Part shown: positions 1-11,980 of the stretch, one piece after another | Layout of the letters: each line of letters begins with the position of its first letter | How positions within the stretch are numbered: the stretch's first letter is position 1 | Assembly: GCA_037893245.1 (NCBI GenBank) | Contig: JBAIAA010000404.1 | Location: 223,526-287,525 of the forward strand | Direction: 5' to 3' | From: Crossaster papposus | Taxonomy: Eukaryota > Echinodermata > Asteroidea > Velatida > Solasteridae | Length of the DNA: 64,000 nucleotides | Notes under the pieces: generated by a model | What the model saw: only the letters and a program-made list of their open reading frames with translations | What the model was told of the DNA's origin: nothing | Database searches by the model: none | Position numbers and translations under genes: made by a program

Positions 1-830
1 TTTCCCAAGTATCAAGTTATAAGTTTCTCTATATTGAATACTGGTTACTCGATCAAAAAGTGATGAGTATTCTTTTTAATTTTAAACAAAACAGTATAAC
101 TTGGGCCTTTTTTTAGGGGGGGGGGGGTATATTTACATCGGTTGTACAGCATACATGGGTATCCTGATTAAAGCTGTGTTTATTTACAGCGACTCTTCTG
201 TAGAATGACAAACTTAAATTCAATGGGAACGCGCGCTAGACTGATGTCCCTGCCGCGTACCGCGGCGGTGATGTAAAACTACATGGGGCCAATTTCATAA
301 AACTTGTAAGCACAAAATTGTGCTTAGCATGAAACTTCTTTCTTGGCCAAAACAGGGTTACAAACCAAATTTTCAGGTGATGTTTATAGTTTGTGACTGG
401 TATTCACCTGGAATTTTCTTAGCAAGAAAAGCACATGGGGTTTGGCTGGTAACCTGTTTTTCCTAAGCAAGACTATTTTGTGCTAAGCACATTTTGGTGC
501 TTACATGTTTTATGAAATTGGCCCCAGGCTGAAAGTGGTCGCGGAAGGTTTTCGCCCAGTGGCGGTAATAAGTTATCAGGGACGCTGATCAGCTTAACAC
601 CCTCGTCCTGTTGAAGTACGGCGACCACGTGTAAACTGTTTTGTCTCGAGGTAAAATGTGATTGTGTGACATTCTCTGGCAGTCTTGCACGGAGAATGAA
701 ACGTTACGTCGCGGGATAAAAGTACAAGTACGGTAGAATTATAGGCCTACACAAAGAAATGCCGCGGTAAAGTTACCGCGAGGCCGCGAAATAAAAAGTT
801 CGATGGGAAGGGGGATATAATCTCAACAAC
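1..830. other. Partial intron 2 of MCT-A
   Basis: Noncoding. Read in the gene direction this follows exon 2 of the leftmost transporter copy and runs off the window edge before exon 3. It is nearly the same sequence as 50628-51448 in intron 2 of MCT-D, including a shared MITE. A run of G lies near position 118. Confidence 0.7.
285..525. mobile_element. MITE with GGGGCCAATTTCATAAAA ends
   Basis: A 241-bp palindromic element whose two ends are inverted copies beginning GGGGCCAATTTCAT, with a second inverted block around TAAGCACAAAAT. The same insertion sits at 50900-51143 in MCT-D, so it predates the A/D duplication. No coding capacity. Confidence 0.7.
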
Positions 831-1390
831 CTGCTAGTCCAATGAGGAAAACTGACAAGACGAAGCTCGAGGGAGATATTGATGATAAGCTCAGACCCAA
901 AGTGTACAGAAGTCCACCTACGATCATCAGTCGACGGCTGCTAAATGTACGAGCGAGAGCGCATACAAAAGGTCCTGGGGGAGAAATGGGATAAAGGCAC
1001 AATGCTTGCTTTTATAAGAAGTTGGTTATACAATTTGGTTTACAAAAATGGCGCTAGAATCAAAACTTCTGAACCGAATTCTAGTGAATAGTGGCAGTAT
1101 GATGTTGCGTTTTTTGTATACTGTGCAAATTAAACTAGCAGTGGGCCATTGCTTTAGCAAGAGAGGATATATATCTTACCCATCATGTCTTGCGCCATGA
1201 CATGCAAACTCACAATCCATCCGACAAGCCACAGGTCGCTGTCGAGGTCGTTCGCCGTCAGAATGAGTAGGACACCCAGCGCTTTGACCTGACCGACGAT
1301 GACAAACGAGTTGAGGAACACCACTGCCACCATGACCCAGCCCCACTTGTCGTGGTCGTAATCCACGGGCTGAACGCCAGTCGGTGCCAT
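831..1390 (-). CDS. Monocarboxylate transporter-like gene MCT-A, exons 1-2 only (partial)
   Basis: Exon 1 runs from ATG at 1390 to 1180 (211 nt, then a GT donor); exon 2 runs from 974 to 831 (144 nt between AG and GT). Both introns are phase 1, exactly as in the three other copies. Exon 1 encodes an N-terminus with the SLC16-type D-x-W-G-W motif (W16, W18) and TM1 and TM2; exon 2 encodes the next hydrophobic hairpin with a basic GTR/SSRR turn. Exons 3 and 4 would lie beyond the left edge. Members of the family are 12-TM plasma-membrane proteins that usually move monocarboxylates or related small molecules with protons; the substrate cannot be read here. It is closest to MCT-D: the two share ILTANDLDSDL in exon 1 and a PFVCAL start in exon 2. 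The exon 2 donor is GTTGTT, weaker than GTAATT in B and C. Confidence 0.8.
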
Positions 1391-1550
1391 TTCTATAAGC
1401 CGAATATAATGGCGGACTGATGAAACGCAACCTCTTTATCCCGTGTTTACGGGTTACACCTCTGAAACACGAATGACGCTCAGGTGAAGCGCAGTGCAAG
1501 ATTGTGCTAGGCAGCATAAAGGCGTTTGTCTCGTTTTAGCTGCATATTCT
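1391..1550 (-). promoter_or_regulatory. Conserved 5' flank of MCT-A (candidate 5' UTR/promoter)
   Basis: About 150 bp just upstream of the start codon is conserved in all four copies (11813-11975, 29247-29310 and 52023-52182). It contains AGCCGAATATA followed by TGATGAAACGCAACCTC. Conservation may only reflect shared descent; no start site can be assigned. Confidence 0.3.
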
Positions 1551-1600
1551 CATGGACCAGTACCAGGGGGCGAGCAGGAACGGGGTAGTTTGGTGTATTA

Positions 1601-1925
1601 GGGACTTTTCGATTTGCACGTTTACTAGTAGACTGCGACGTATGCGGTCATTTGTGAAGCAGTGCGCATGCGCATCGACGAACTCGTCGTTCGTAGCAGA
1701 ATTCTCGAACGCGTTCAACCTTGTTTTGCCGTCGTTGGAAAACTGTGACGACGTAGTGTGCATAGCGCGCGCCAAACATAAGGCATGACGTCACTGAGTG
1801 AGCGTAGTCGTAGTCGTAGAAATCGAAAAGGTAAGGTACAACATTTAGCGTGCCGCATACGTCGCAGTCTACTTGTGACCGCATACGTCGCAGTCTACTA
1901 GTAAACGTGCAAATCGAAAAGTCCC
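1601..1925. mobile_element. Palindromic MITE with 5-bp TSD TATTA
   Basis: The termini are inverted copies beginning GGGACTTTTCGATTTGCACG and extending about 50 bp. TATTA flanks both sides (1596-1600 and 1926-1930). Inside the right arm a segment of about 25 bp ending in CGCAGTCTACT is tandemly duplicated. Short ORFs crossing it are products of the palindrome. The superfamily is not assigned. Confidence 0.7.
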
Positions 1926-1930
1926 TATTA

Positions 1931-2504
1931 GCTACTAATGTAGTGCACGCGGCTCCACTGTTCTCGTTATGTACGTACGTGGGAAGGTTTGACCTATTGT
2001 TTGACTCTTCCTCTCTTTTTTTACAAGCTAACAATGCCTGCACGTACTAGTTCACGGGGTTATAGTGCAATGTGCTATTTCTTTGTTGCTGTCATGAATA
2101 AAACCTCTTTGTTCTGCATGCATATAGCCTAGCGATAGCCTCAAAGTCACTATATACTGTAAAGATGTGCGTTTATTGAGTTACAAACACGTATATTTAT
2201 TCATACGGTTATCAGACAGGTTATCTGTAATAAGATTACCTAGCCCTGAACATGGTTGCAACATAATTTGTGCCCAGTGTCGCGAGATCGTGAGTTCTGA
2301 CACGTTGCTGCAATGAAGATAGAAGGCGTCTTGGGCTTCTCATTTATTAAAGTAGAAAGCAAAAAAATTCAACAACTGTGTATGATTCCTGTAAACAAAA
2401 TATTACATGTACTCTTGTCTAAGTTACAAATTCCTCCTATATGTTATGTCATTCATTTAAAGCATCCATTTTGATGCACGAAATAAACTAAACTGTTTAC
2501 CATT
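1931..2504. other. Noncoding, upstream block repeated near other MCT copies
   Basis: No gene seen. The block containing GGAAGGTTTGACCTATTG and TTCACGGGGTTATAGTGC recurs near 12600-12750, 29330-29520 and 61030-61800, and inverted near 35815-36010, so it belongs to the duplicated unit. Confidence 0.5.
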
Positions 2505-3073
2505 TGGCTGTTTGAGTCCTACAGGACACATGATAACCTCCCCAGAGAGGAGCGCCTTGCACTTGCTGCTTTGCGTTCTCGTACTGACATCATCATCAAG
2601 CCAGCTGATAAGGGCTCAGCCGTGGTCATCATGGATCATCAGCAGTACATCGACGAGGCCCACCGTCGGTTGGACAACCATACTAACTATAATCTGCCTT
2701 GACTCTGATCCCACAGAACCAACTTGGTTGCCAGGGGTCACAGTTCCCGCCAAGTTCAACGTGAGTTGCCAGAGCCAAAGCCGTACCCAGAAATTTGGCT
2801 CTAAAGGTAAAGGCCCCCCAGGCTAATGCCAAACCCATGATCCCCCTGGTGACTATACCTTTCACCCCAGTCTCCCTTCCCTTCGCAAAATCACTAACGA
2901 CAGCTATCACATTCTCCACACTTCTTATCGCCTTGTCCGGGCCATCCCGACAGCCCTGTATTGGCCTATAGACGCCCTCATTATCTACGAGACCTCATTG
3001 TTCGAGCCGAAGTTCCCAGCTTGGATGCATCTCCCCCATCCAGCACGGAACCTTCAAGTGCAGTTCCAGATGT

Positions 3074-3472
3074 GTGGTCTGCCAGATCCACATCCAGGAG
3101 TCTGACTCCTTTTCTGGCCACTCTTCTGGTACTACTCATAGAATTATTGGTAACATCACTTGCAGTACATCTAATGTCATATATCTCATCTCTTGCAGGT
3201 TTTGTGGAGTTCAGTATATCGGAGAGACCAAAAATGCCCTAAAAAAGCGTTTCTACGGTCATCGATCGACTGTCAACACCAAGAAACTGGATACCCCTGT
3301 AGGACATCACTTTAACCAGCCTAACCATTGCATTTCTGATATGATTATTCAGGGCATAGAATCACTTGGCCATCGGAAAGACTCAGTCCGCCTCAGCCGG
3401 GAGAAAGTTTGGATGAATCGTCTTCGGACTATTCAACCACATGGGCTTAACATCCAACTAGGAAATGATTAA
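3074..3472 (+). pseudogene. GIY-YIG endonuclease domain of the Penelope-like element
   Basis: The open frame encodes NVIYLISC-RFCGVQYIGET-x5-KRFYGHRS, which matches the GIY-YIG nuclease core used by Penelope-like elements for target nicking. The frame before it is broken: the upstream linker lies in another frame from 2961. The domain itself has no stop, but it has lost its RT and cannot act as an autonomous element. Confidence 0.75.
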
Positions 3473-3886
3473 CTTCTATTTTTTTCTATCCATTTGTCAT
3501 CTATTTCAGATTCATTCCTTGCCAGAATTTTGTTTTTGTTTGTTCTTACTCCTCTGGTTTTCCCTGTCTATTTTCCTCAACGCCCCCCCCCCCCCCCCCC
3601 TCCCCTCCACATTACTCCTATTCATACTTCTTTGTTAGTTCTTCCCTTTGATCTCCACCCTGGACCCCCTTCCTTGTAGTTTTACCCCTTCTGTTTTTGT
3701 TCCCACCCTGCCTTTGATCCTACCCACACTGACCCCACCCTCTAATCCCTCAGCCTAATCCTCCTTTTGTTGTTTGTTCCATTGAACTCTGAGCTTTTTT
3801 GTGTGTTTCTTCAGCATCCATGATGTGCATCATGCTGTATGTTGCCCTATATATATGTTTGTTTCTTGTACACAGCCATTTAGTCT

Positions 3887-3918
3887 CTGAAGAAGATCTT
3901 GTTAAGATCGAAATATTA
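3887..3918 (+). ncRNA. Candidate minimal hammerhead ribozyme motif
   Basis: CTGAAGA (3887-3893) fits the hammerhead CUGANGA box. GATCTT (3895-3900) pairs with AAGATC (3904-3909) as stem II with a GTT loop, and GAAA follows at 3910-3913, then self-complementary ATAT and TA. Penelope-like elements are known to carry minimal hammerheads of this layout. One extra A lies between box and stem. No cleavage test is possible here. Confidence 0.4.
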
Positions 3919-4013
3919 GGCCCTCTTAACTTATTTGATTTTAAAACACAACCACACACATAATGTTGTTGTCAACATTATTTAAGCAAAAAAAAATCCT
4001 TATTACATGTTTC

Positions 4014-4385
4014 CTTTAACTTTAATAGGGGTGTGCCGGGGCCAGGGGTGTGCCGGGGATTAACCCCAACACAATGTTGTAATGTATATTATCATGTAAA
4101 TTGTTGTTGTTGTTGTTGCGTAGTGCGCCTTCCGGTCCGGGTCTTATGGGGTTTCGGCGGCAGATGCCCGCCGTCTTGTTTGGGGGCTGTGTAACGTCTG
4201 TGCCGGTTGGCCGGTAGAGGACACCAGAGCGGTCCCACGGTGGGACCGTCTAGGGTGCTCCTGCCGGTCCGCTTAGGCGACCCGTCCCGGATGGCGCATG
4301 CGCAGGACCAGTTCCAGTGCCGCGTTGTAACGGGCAGCTTCATGTCAGTGTTTTAACCGGAGATAAACGGCCTAAAAAGAACCAC
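4014..4385 (+). mobile_element. 3' fragment of a small LTR (TRIM) element
   Basis: The sequence resembles the 3' interior and 3' LTR of the complete TRIM at 26592-28357: GGGGTGTGCCGGGGCCAGG, then GTTGTT repeats, a G-rich tract, and an LTR-like start TGTAACGTCTGTGCCGG at 4190. The LTR is diverged and its end is lost near 4385. A sister fragment lies at 41036-41876. Confidence 0.6.
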
Positions 4386-4640
4386 CGCAGCCATCGCAGC
4401 CTTCGCCAGCATGTCGAGAGCCTCTACGGAAGGCCAATGCTCTTGTCCTTGGAAATGAAATTCTCTCACAAAGTATCTCAAAGAGAACATCACTATACTG
4501 AGTTGGTTGATTTGCAGCTAGTCACGGTGACTCGTCGCAGTACTACTATTTCTGGCTAGAAAGTCTCTGCTTCAGCACGACATCAACTTCACAACTGTGC
4601 CTGACATTGTAATGATTCATTGGGACAAATGATCTAGAGT
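4386..4640 (+). pseudogene. Decayed SGNH/GDSL-like ORF fragment
   Basis: Parallel to 41985-42250, where the frame is better preserved. This copy keeps the block coding for a Leu-Val-Leu-GD-x-L segment in degraded form and a later ATTCATTGGGACAAATGATC that resembles an IH-GTNDL block. Frameshifts interrupt it. The source (retroelement ORF1 or host exon) is not known. Confidence 0.4.
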
Positions 4641-6797
4641 TGGGGTTTCCAAAAAATTGTGGAGACTGTTGAAGATTTAAATGTACTGGTGGATATATAT
4701 ACAGCACATGCTTTGTACATGTAGATTTAAATGTTTTTGTATTTAAGTGTTTTAAATAATACACATGTCTCAGTATTGTGTAAACACAGTGCAGCTAAAA
4801 GTAAAACAGATCGAAACCGAGTCTGGTCGAGTCGGGTCACCTTAATGTCAAAAACTATGCCAAAATGTTTTGAGCTACAATGTAAATTTGACACAAACAG
4901 CATAACTTTATGAATGCAGATTTTATTATTTCTATTATCAGTGATATAATTTATGTGCATTAACATTTATTTTAGCAAAATGTATGTCTTATTTAAAATC
5001 ATTTGTTTTTGGCAGTGTTAGAAGCGGGTATACATTGTAATTCAATATTTACAATAATTTAATGCCAAAAAAATATGCCAAAGACATCAAGCAAAGATAA
5101 CACAAACTTGATTTACTTGTATAATAAATCTCAATGGTTTGCACCCTGAACATTATGCCAAAGATGATGGTAATTATCATCTTCACTATGTTGTCATTGT
5201 TTTAATTTGAATGTTGGCCATATTTTTGTTGATGTTTTGCTTAATTGCTAAACATTTATTATCTCATTACATTACCAACCCTATTTTTTGTCATTTCTTC
5301 AATCTGTATTTATGTACATGTAAATGTAATTGCTGATGTAATTAAAATATGTTTTCAGGGTTTAGTTTAACAATTGTAATTAAGCCATATAATATCAACA
5401 AGGTATATTAATGTAAGCGATAACATGCAAGTTTCAAATAAAAAGTGCAGTTTCTTTTATAAACCAACCTCGCAGTACAGATATAAATTGTAACAGTTTT
5501 TATTTATCAAAGTTAGTGTTATCAATACATTTTAAACAACGACTTCATTTGTCGCTTTTGTTTATTTGGCTGTATACATTGTTTTATGCAGGCAATATTT
5601 TTTTTAATCGGTCAACTGTTAACAAGATTTTGAAAAACACTGATTAGCAGATAAATCCTTTTCGCTCGAGCTTATATTTAAACAAATACACGAAAAACAA
5701 CTGCGTATTGTAATGTGCATGAACTACACATTACACGAAGCCTTTTTCGACCAATGAGGGCACAGGAAGACAATGGACGTAATGGCGGGATGTTCCGTTC
5801 GTTACTTTCTTGTGAACGTTAGGATTATCTGCGCCCTGACTGGACTAAGTTAAAATCAATTCCAAATCGACAGTTTTTTTTGATATAATATAAAATTATC
5901 TTTAACAGGGTGAAATTGGGTTGTGGCCACCGCCAGAAGATGGGAAAATCTCGTCATTTTTTAGAGGTCAATTTGTTGGTTTGAAAGCTTGTTTACGTTA
6001 TAAAATTCACCCTCTAAATGTCATATAATGTTCAATGAGATTTGATAATATAACAGAATGTTTCCTTATCCAAAAGAAAATATACATAATATTGACAGTC
6101 AGTGAATAAAACGGATGTTTCGGACCAAATTCCAGGCGTCGTCGCCAGCTCATTAAGTATTCAAAAACGAGGTCACACACAAAGTGCCAAGCATAAAGCG
6201 CATATAAAATTAAACGGCTTTTCAGTGCGCTGCGGACTGACTGGTCCGACTTTACTTACACACATAAGCAGTAAGTAAACACCAAGAAATCAAATTTAAG
6301 TAAAAAAGGCAATTTTTTTTCATAAACATTTTGTTTACAACCTAATGATGTTAAAACATGCAAAATTATTGTTTTCAACAGTTTCATTAAAAAAAGCATT
6401 AATGACGCTGTACTACAACCCGAACATATTGCCGCGTATGGCTACAATAACTATTTAGGTCACCTCCCCACTAAACGTAATTTCATATCGTAAATTCATG
6501 TCCTATATACTAACGCGTAAGTTGTGGTGTTGCAATTGTTGAGTCGTATTTTTCTAAGACATCGGTGGTGCAACGCATTTTCGTTCGTAACTTTAGTACA
6601 GAGCTTAAGACTGTTACTATAGTGTTAGTGCAACCGGGCTCTGAAAACCCACGTATCTTCCACTAATTGTGGTGTAGACACGCCCGTTTATGCTAAGTGG
6701 CCTAGTCGTCGACCCGATAGACAAAAAACAACACGCTACTGGACCTAATAATTCATCAGAAATAGTCAAGATTGTTTGGTCTGGGAACCAGACTCCG
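4641..6797. other. Downstream flank of MCT-B, noncoding
   Basis: AT-rich DNA with no convincing gene. 4640-5160 and 5730-6620 match 42250-43033 and 47450-47610 in the flank of MCT-D, which lacks about 590 bp (5150-5735) and about 450 bp (5815-6275) present here. The sequence ACGTAATTTCAT near 6470-6485 is the empty site of the LTR retrotransposon found near MCT-D. Confidence 0.6.
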
Positions 6798-9771
6798 TCA
6801 GCCATGTGAGGGCGTCTTCCTCTTAGCGTACACAGCCTCCGCGATGAACAAGGGAATGAACAACAAGATGACTCCGCCGAACAACAAGAAGGAAATGCTG
6901 AAACTTCCAGTCCACTCATAAATCCAACCTGAAAGTGAAAACCAAATTCAGTTTAATATAAAAACACGTAAGCTGCTGTAATTTTGTAGACAGAAAACTA
7001 GTCTGGTTTCCTGCTATTACGATTTCTATATGCCTAGATTTCTAAATTGTAAATCCGGTAGCCGCCGGCGACAAAAATAAATAATGACGCACTGCACTGC
7101 GTAGCGAATGATGCAACAAATCTACATTATAGCGGCTTTTCCAAAAAAGGCACAACGCCTGAACAACTCTTTTTGGAGTGGTTTTTATGAAATTCACTGT
7201 TGAGTGAACTATCTTTTTTTATTTAGGGAGTATATTTAGGGAATCTATATCGATGGGCTTTAATTTGTTAACGTTATTACCTAACAACCTCTCAACTCTC
7301 GGAAACACTCGAACATCGCGAACGTTAAAGGTGCAGAGAAATCAAATTTTCAAAAAAACGGAGATTAGTATATTATTAATGATAAATACGTACAAAATAA
7401 AAAACTGTTTGTGTTTTTGAGTTTATGTAATTATTTTAGACTTGGAAAGGAAAAAACCAAACCACGTTGCCCCGCCCCAAAAAATTCCACTTACAGACTG
7501 TCCGCCCTAAGTTTAGACGTGACGTCATCTCCAGAACAAAAGCTAAGAAGCCAAGCTGGCAAGCTAGCTTCTATGCCACGCGCGCTATGTACATGTACAT
7601 TAGTTTTGTATACACACACGCGCGCGCTGAATTAGATCATGGCAGACACGGTAGAACTAGAAGAAGTTAATTCAGGATTCTCGTTTTGAGGAAACCTCTG
7701 AAGGCTAAATCCTGCTTTTGTTGTATTGCTGCAACCAGCAACAATACAACGTTCCGGCATTACGGAATATTTAGGACACTCTTGATTTAGTTGTTTCGTT
7801 TTTTCGTTGTTGTGTCTGCAGTACGTACCCCAGCGCTAGATTAGCATGCACGCGCCCGGCCGGCCGTTCTGGACCTGACGTATTGAGTCACGTGACACAT
7901 TACATCATCATTTCGCAAATTTTCAGAGTCAAAAGTGGGGGGCACATAAAAGAGCACTAAAATGACGTGAATTTTTAATACAATGGATATTTGGTAAAAA
8001 CGGTTTATGGTAAAGTTATATTTAGACATACATCGATTTAATTAGGCCTAAAGTATGTTTGATTTCTCTGAATCTTTAACGATAATACCCGACCGTCAAT
8101 AACTTCGTATTTAGAAAACTTCGGACATTTTCGGAAAAAGGCAACATTTCTCTCCCTTTTGGGCCTATAAACGGCTGCCGCGTGGTCCAGGGCCTGATGA
8201 ACGGGGTAATAATCGCAAAGCGCTTTGACATCGTTGATACGATGGAAAGCGTTATAAGCACAATGGTGATTATGGTTATAAAAGAGTCATGGAAGTGTCG
8301 CACATATTGGAGCCGGAATAGAGTCGAATTTTACCCTGAATATTGCCAGGCCAAACTGAACCACGACTCCTAACCCTATATATACCCACAAACCTTAACC
8401 CTAACTCTGACTATGAAGGTTTTCGATTATCTATCCTATTTAAAGTGTAAACGAAGAAGTTCGCACCTGCTGCTAATCCACCGAGTGCTGCAGTGATTCC
8501 CACGAAAAATCCTTGCCAGCACAGGATACTGATATACCGGTCGTCGGTCGAGATAAACCGCAACATGACATCCACAGCTTGGAACATAAAAGCAAAGCCA
8601 ACACCAATAAGTCCAGTCAAAGCCAACTGTCCGATAAACGGTTTCATAAAGGCGTCTAAAAAAAACGATGCAGACGCTACGCTCGCCCCGACACACCCCC
8701 AGAATGTCATGTTTGGCTTCACGCCTACCAGCTGGAAGAGAGGCGCCACAAGCTTGCCGATGATGTTACCAAACCCGTAGGCAGTGGGAAGAAAGGACGA
8801 CTGGGTCTCGCTCAGACCCTGAAACTGCCCGTGCGATACGACGTACACCACCCACGCGCTGTAGGCAAAAGTGCACGTTAACCTTCCGGAAACAATCAAG
8901 ATGAATCTGACATCTTTTAGCAACGCCAGATCGAATGCCTGGGTAAGACCCTGGCAACACTCACCAAGCCTTCGTTTACAAAGACCCGAGTGGCTTTTTT
9001 CATCGGAGGTACTAGGTTTGGCATAACTGCAAGCCGTCTCTTCTTCCCTTGTATCGATTCCTTCCTCGTCGGTTACCGACACCTTTTGGTACTGATCACC
9101 GTCTGGTGGGGACAAAGATGGATCCCGTCGCACTAGCATAGCACACGCCACTAGATGAAATGAGACACCTCCAAGTAGAAGCAAGGCCCCTCTCCAACCA
9201 TAGGTGTCCAGAAGTACCTGTGTAACTGGCCCATAGATCATCACACCCAGAGGAAAACCCATCGTTGCTATTCCAACAGCTAACGGATAGTTCTCTTTAA
9301 AGTACGAGGCCATTACGGCATAGCTGAGGACGAAACCGAACGCCGACCCGATACCTGCAAAACAATAAAGCCAGAAAGTAAAACAGGTCAGACGGCGAGC
9401 TTCCAGAATTCTTGCTGGCCAGCTAAAATACATTTCATAATTTCTATGTTCTGCAAAGCTCAGTGAACAAAATAATAAAATCTTTAAATTTAAGGTTTAA
9501 TAACGTGTTGGACCACTTTCTCATTCGATTACACAAAAGTAACCGGTTTAGCTTATGAAGCACTGTACTGTACGAATCTGGCTTTGCGGACGTAGCATAA
9601 ATCACTGAATTCGGGGAGCGATGCACGGAGCAAATTTGTACGTGTTTCAATGCTGCGCTTCGAGGTAGCGATCTACATGTACATGTGTATACGTATTTAC
9701 TAGTGAGATGTGTGGCTCATGAGCTTGGAAGAATGAATGAGATACATTTCAACGTTGGTGGCGCACTTTGT

Positions 9772-9803
<32 letters not shown>

Positions 9804-11812
9804 CGCACCCCTTCCGGATAAAATGGGATACGTTACATGCCGAAAATGTCAATGGTACGTTGTATTTTCAACATGTGGGTTGTCAGAATCAAACCATTTA
9901 AAATGCAGGGAACACGAACGCCTGCTAGTTACTTAAGCCAAGTAATAATAACCAAGCACTAGAGGTGTTTCTCAATGGTGCCTCTTGTACTTCAGTTATT
10001 ACAGTCAGTGTGTTAACATTGTACCGTAAAATGGGAAACCTTTGGCAATATTTTCAGACAATTTACAATATATATCTGCATATTAAACAATAATGTTACA
10101 TTTTCCGTGTTATGTCTTACAATAGAGTTGGGTTTGAGCCAACAAATCTACAGATAAAAATAGGTGTTTTTTTGTTAATGTAGAATTGGGGCAACTTTGG
10201 CCACCAAACTATTATGAATAAAGCTAAAATATCGATTTTGATCCTTCAAACACCCCAGAATTTCCTGAAAAGAGGCTAAAATTGACGATTGACCTCTATA
10301 AACACAACGAGTTGAATAAGTTTCCGGAAGCGTATTGTAAGTTTTATACTCATTGAAAGAAATTCAGGGTTTGGGCAACTTTGGTCAGATCGTTTGGGGG
10401 AAAACATTTATAAAATATCGCATAAAATCCAGGTTGATTTTAATTGTTTAACTCTTTCTTAATCATTTCCATAAATAAAAAAACCCAAATGTCCCAAAAT
10501 ACAAATAAAACCATCAACAAAATGTAGTGGCCAAAGTTGCCCCATTTTACGATATGTTTGGGGGTGGGGTGCACGTTTATGGGTTCTGATGTGAGATTTA
10601 ATATACCCCTTTTTTCTCCCTCGGGGTGGAAATGAAATACACCAGTTAAGGCATCTTTGTTTTTGGTACGTCTGACGGCAATAAAAAAAAAGGTGTTTGC
10701 GGGGACGGCACGAATAATCATCAGGGACAAACATCCCCTCTAGAAGCTTGGTTTATATACTCTATACTTGGTGGAAGAAATTATCAGGCGTATGTGTTCC
10801 CTGCATTTAAAGTGGTATGCTCCTCACAATTACAACCCGCATGTTGAAAATACACTATTGAACTTCCCGCCATGTACAGTACATGTAAGTGCGTATCCAT
10901 GCATTGTACCTTGTAACAATAATAAGCAGGCCGGGCGTCATTGTTTGCGCCATTGTACACATCTGGTGTGTATATACTAATAATTATAATAATCATTTAG
11001 ATCACATGCCAGGCCTTATTGCGAGTAACAACAAGCTAAGGTACAGTCCCGATAGTTAATTGGATTGAACGCAAGCACTGCTGACCTCATGAATAGTCAC
11101 AAATGCACGGTACCTGACGGTCTAAAACGCAAGAACTCTACTGGGAATGTACGGTAGAATTACACGAAGGGATATTGCAGTAAAGTTACCGCGAGGCCGC
11201 GAAATAAAAAGTTCGATGGGAATAAGGCTATATTCTCAATTACCTGCTAGTCCAATGAGAAAAACTGACAAGACGAGGCTCGAGGGTGATATCGATGATA
11301 AGATCAGACCCAAAGTGTTCAAAAGTCCACCTACGATCATCAGTCGACGGGTGCCAAATACACGAGCGAGGGCGCCTACCAAAGGTCCTAGGGGAGAAAA
11401 TGGGGAAAAAGCACAATACTTGCTTTTATAAGAAGTTGGTTTGGAATTTGGCTTACAAAAATGGCGCTGGAATCAAAACTTTTGAACCGAATCAGTTCTT
11501 GAATAGTGGCAATAATGAGGTTGCGTTTGAGTCACCCTGTATTTTGTGCAAATTAAACTAGCAGTTTAATTTGCTTTAGCCAGAAAGTATAGATATCTTA
11601 CCGATACTGCTTTGCGCCATGACATGCAAACTCACAATCCAGCCGACAAGCCACAGGTCGCTGTCGAGGTCGTTCGCCGACGGAATTAGCAGGACACCCA
11701 GCGCTTTGACCTGACCGACGATGACAAACGAGTTGAGGAACACCACTGCCACCATGACCCAGCCCCACTTGTCGTGGTCGTAATCCACGGGCTGAACGCC
11801 AGTCGGTGCCAT
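6798..11812 (-). CDS. Monocarboxylate transporter-like gene MCT-B (SLC16/MFS), 4 exons, intact
   Basis: Exons: 11812-11602, 11387-11244, 9354-8467 and 6928-6798 (211, 144, 888 and 131 nt; all introns phase 1, GT-AG). The joined frame predicts 457 residues and ends KRKTPSHG-stop. Family marks are D14-K-W16-G-W18 before TM1, the long TM4-TM5 block ending YGWRG at about residues 170-174, a hydrophilic central loop (about 195-245) between TM6 and TM7, and a last exon with GWIYEWTGSFSISF followed by the final TM. The layout matches 12-TM SLC16 carriers of the plasma membrane; substrate and proton coupling cannot be told from sequence. The start is the only ATG before the D-W-G-W motif. Exon 3 is very similar to that of MCT-C. 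Intron 2 holds a 29-base poly-C tract and the first bases of a SINE otherwise missing here. Confidence 0.88.
9774..9802. repeat. Poly-C tract (29 C)
   Basis: An uninterrupted run of 29 C inside intron 2 of MCT-B. Similar long C runs occur near 3583, 26107, 36354, 44248, 53970, 59531 and 60227. Length is prone to sequencing error. Confidence 0.8.
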
Positions 11813-11980
11813 TTCTAGAAGCCGAATATATTGGCGGACTGATGAAACGCAACCTCTTTATTCCGTGTTTACGAACACCTCTGAAACAAGAATGACGCTC
11901 AGGTGAAACGCAGTGCAAGAATGTGCTATGCAGCATAAAGGCGTTTGTCTCCCTTAAGCTGCATATTCTTAATGGACCAG
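11813..11980 (-). promoter_or_regulatory. Conserved 5' flank of MCT-B
   Basis: Same conserved upstream block as in the other copies, beginning right before the ATG at 11812 and ending where a MITE has inserted at 11981. It probably holds the 5' UTR; no core promoter element is certain. Confidence 0.3.

Larger units (their letters stand above)
2505..3960 (+). mobile_element. Penelope-like retroelement, internally deleted
   Basis: The left part (about 2524-2702) encodes IIIKPADKGSAVVIMD, typical of the start of a Penelope-like reverse transcriptase. The sequence then jumps to the linker before the nuclease (AYRRPHYLRDLIVRAE at 2964) and to a GIY-YIG domain ending at 3472. The palm and catalytic aspartates of the RT are absent, so it is a deletion derivative. 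The 3' tail is C/T-rich, includes a poly-C run near 3583-3600, and ends near a possible hammerhead motif. Boundaries are approximate. Confidence 0.75.

Noticed and set aside
1552-2050. Small coding frames around 1552-2050 on both strands
   Set aside because: They fall in the inverted arms of a MITE and mirror each other.
6617-6919. 100-codon minus-strand frame with Cys/Ser-rich start, repeated at 17703-18083
   Set aside because: It is the wrong frame of MCT exon 4; the correct frame gives GWIYEWTGSFSISF and a stop at 6798.
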